Shown here: positions 54,807 to 55,378 of the stretch, piece after piece
How positions within the stretch are numbered: position 1 is the stretch's first letter
Layout of the letters: each line of letters opens with the position of its first letter
Source: Saccoglossus kowalevskii
Lineage: Eukaryota; Hemichordata; Enteropneusta; Harrimaniidae
Length of the DNA: 55,378 nucleotides
Assembly (NCBI RefSeq): GCF_000003605.2
Contig: NW_003116016.1
Coordinates: 3,587 to 58,964 of the forward strand
Direction of reading: 5' to 3'
The notes under the pieces: model-generated
Databases searched by the model: none
Told to the model about the DNA's origin: nothing
Seen by the model: the letters and a program-made list of their open reading frames with translations, nothing else
Made by a program: the position numbers and the translations under genes

Positions 54807-55089
54807 GTAAGTTGTCACAACTAATGGTTGTAAAGTGCGCTAATTCAATGGGCCACACATAATATGCGTATCGTATTTTTAATATATGGTGTACTGAGAC
54901 AAAATTAACGTCATGGTACAGAGTAGACATGGTATATCACAGGTCGTATGGCTTATAATTTCCACGCCAATAGCTTGAATTGAACTTTTCTCCGAACATT
55001 GCAGTTCCAAGTTGCTATTTACATTTCTGTACATCATTACCACAAAATGTTGACAGGAAAATTACAATCAAGGAACGAGCAGATAATCT
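54807..55089 (+). other. Start of the next intron
   Basis: Nothing recognisable before the tandem array. Confidence 0.5.
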
Positions 55090-55378
55090 ACACATCTCGA
55101 CTGTAACCTTCGTTACTACTCATCTCGATTGTTACCTTCGTAACTACACATCTAGACTGTAACCTCCATAACTACACATCTCGGCTGTAATCTCCGTAAC
55201 TACACATCTCAACTGTAACCTTCGTAACTACACATCTCAACTGTAACCTTCGTTACTACTCATCTCGATTGTTACCTTCGTAACTACACATCTAGACTGT
55301 AACCTCCATAACTACACATCTCGGCTGTAATCTCCGTAACTACACATCTCGACTGTAACCTTCGTAACTACACATCTC
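55090..55378. repeat. 28-bp minisatellite with a 140-bp higher-order period, cut by the window end
   Basis: The unit is CTACACATCTCGACTGTAAC then CTTCGTAA. Variants (GTTACTACTCATCTCGATTG at about 55110 and again at about 55251) recur every five units, so the array grew by duplication of a five-unit block. Confidence 0.9.

Noticed and set aside
1-55378. tRNA or rRNA genes
   Set aside because: Scanned for the B-box GGTTCGANTCC and paired A-box and for ribosomal RNA text; nothing convincing by eye. A covariance-model scan would be decisive.

Overview
This is an animal genomic window: small exons with GT-AG splice sites, kilobase introns, AT-rich non-coding DNA, many tandem repeats and short non-autonomous transposons. 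Recognisable proteins are metazoan. Repeat types (hairpin-headed repeats followed by GTCC runs, repeats with AAAATGGCCGCC motifs) suggest a marine invertebrate; a hemichordate or other ambulacrarian is my best guess, held with low confidence.

The centre (about 9.0-38.2 kb, + strand) is one large gene, an SLC38A10-like amino-acid transporter. Fifteen downstream exons with matching splice phases give the 11-helix transporter core and a long acidic, coiled-coil C-terminal tail. The most striking parts are at two splice junctions. First, the transmembrane helix 1 exon is present twice in tandem (9776-9890 and 10054-10144). Both copies can be entered from one upstream exon (9154-9335) and both leave in the same phase, but using both breaks the frame, so they look like mutually exclusive substrate-site exons. 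Second, the exon at 29215 runs into a 36-bp minisatellite whose unit contains the splice donor itself and stays open in frame, so the loop between helices 10 and 11 could grow by 12 residues per unit.

To the left (1-8.9 kb) there is no convincing gene: a retroelement fossil, a LINE 3' end, a THAP zinc-finger remnant, a well-bounded MITE with a 9-bp target duplication, and repeats. The introns hold large minisatellites: a 41-bp unit in intron 1 (about 50 copies, each with a CCAAT box), a 93-bp unit, and others. A repeat with a hairpin at each end has inserted into another repeat at 22228-23274 and contains the assembly gap.

To the right, 38.8-42.7 kb is repeat-rich, including an array of nuclear-receptor-like palindromes and a 32-bp minisatellite. 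The stretch 42.8-49.1 kb is conspicuously repeat-poor with no supported gene. A single-exon minus-strand gene (49330-50154) encodes a secreted coiled-coil protein with the cysteine module seen in angiopoietin and myocilin N-termini. The first two exons of a Golgi-type O-fucosyltransferase-like gene (51975-52088 and 54166-54806, + strand) follow, with a 20-bp minisatellite of forkhead-like motifs in the intron between them. The window ends inside a 28-bp minisatellite.
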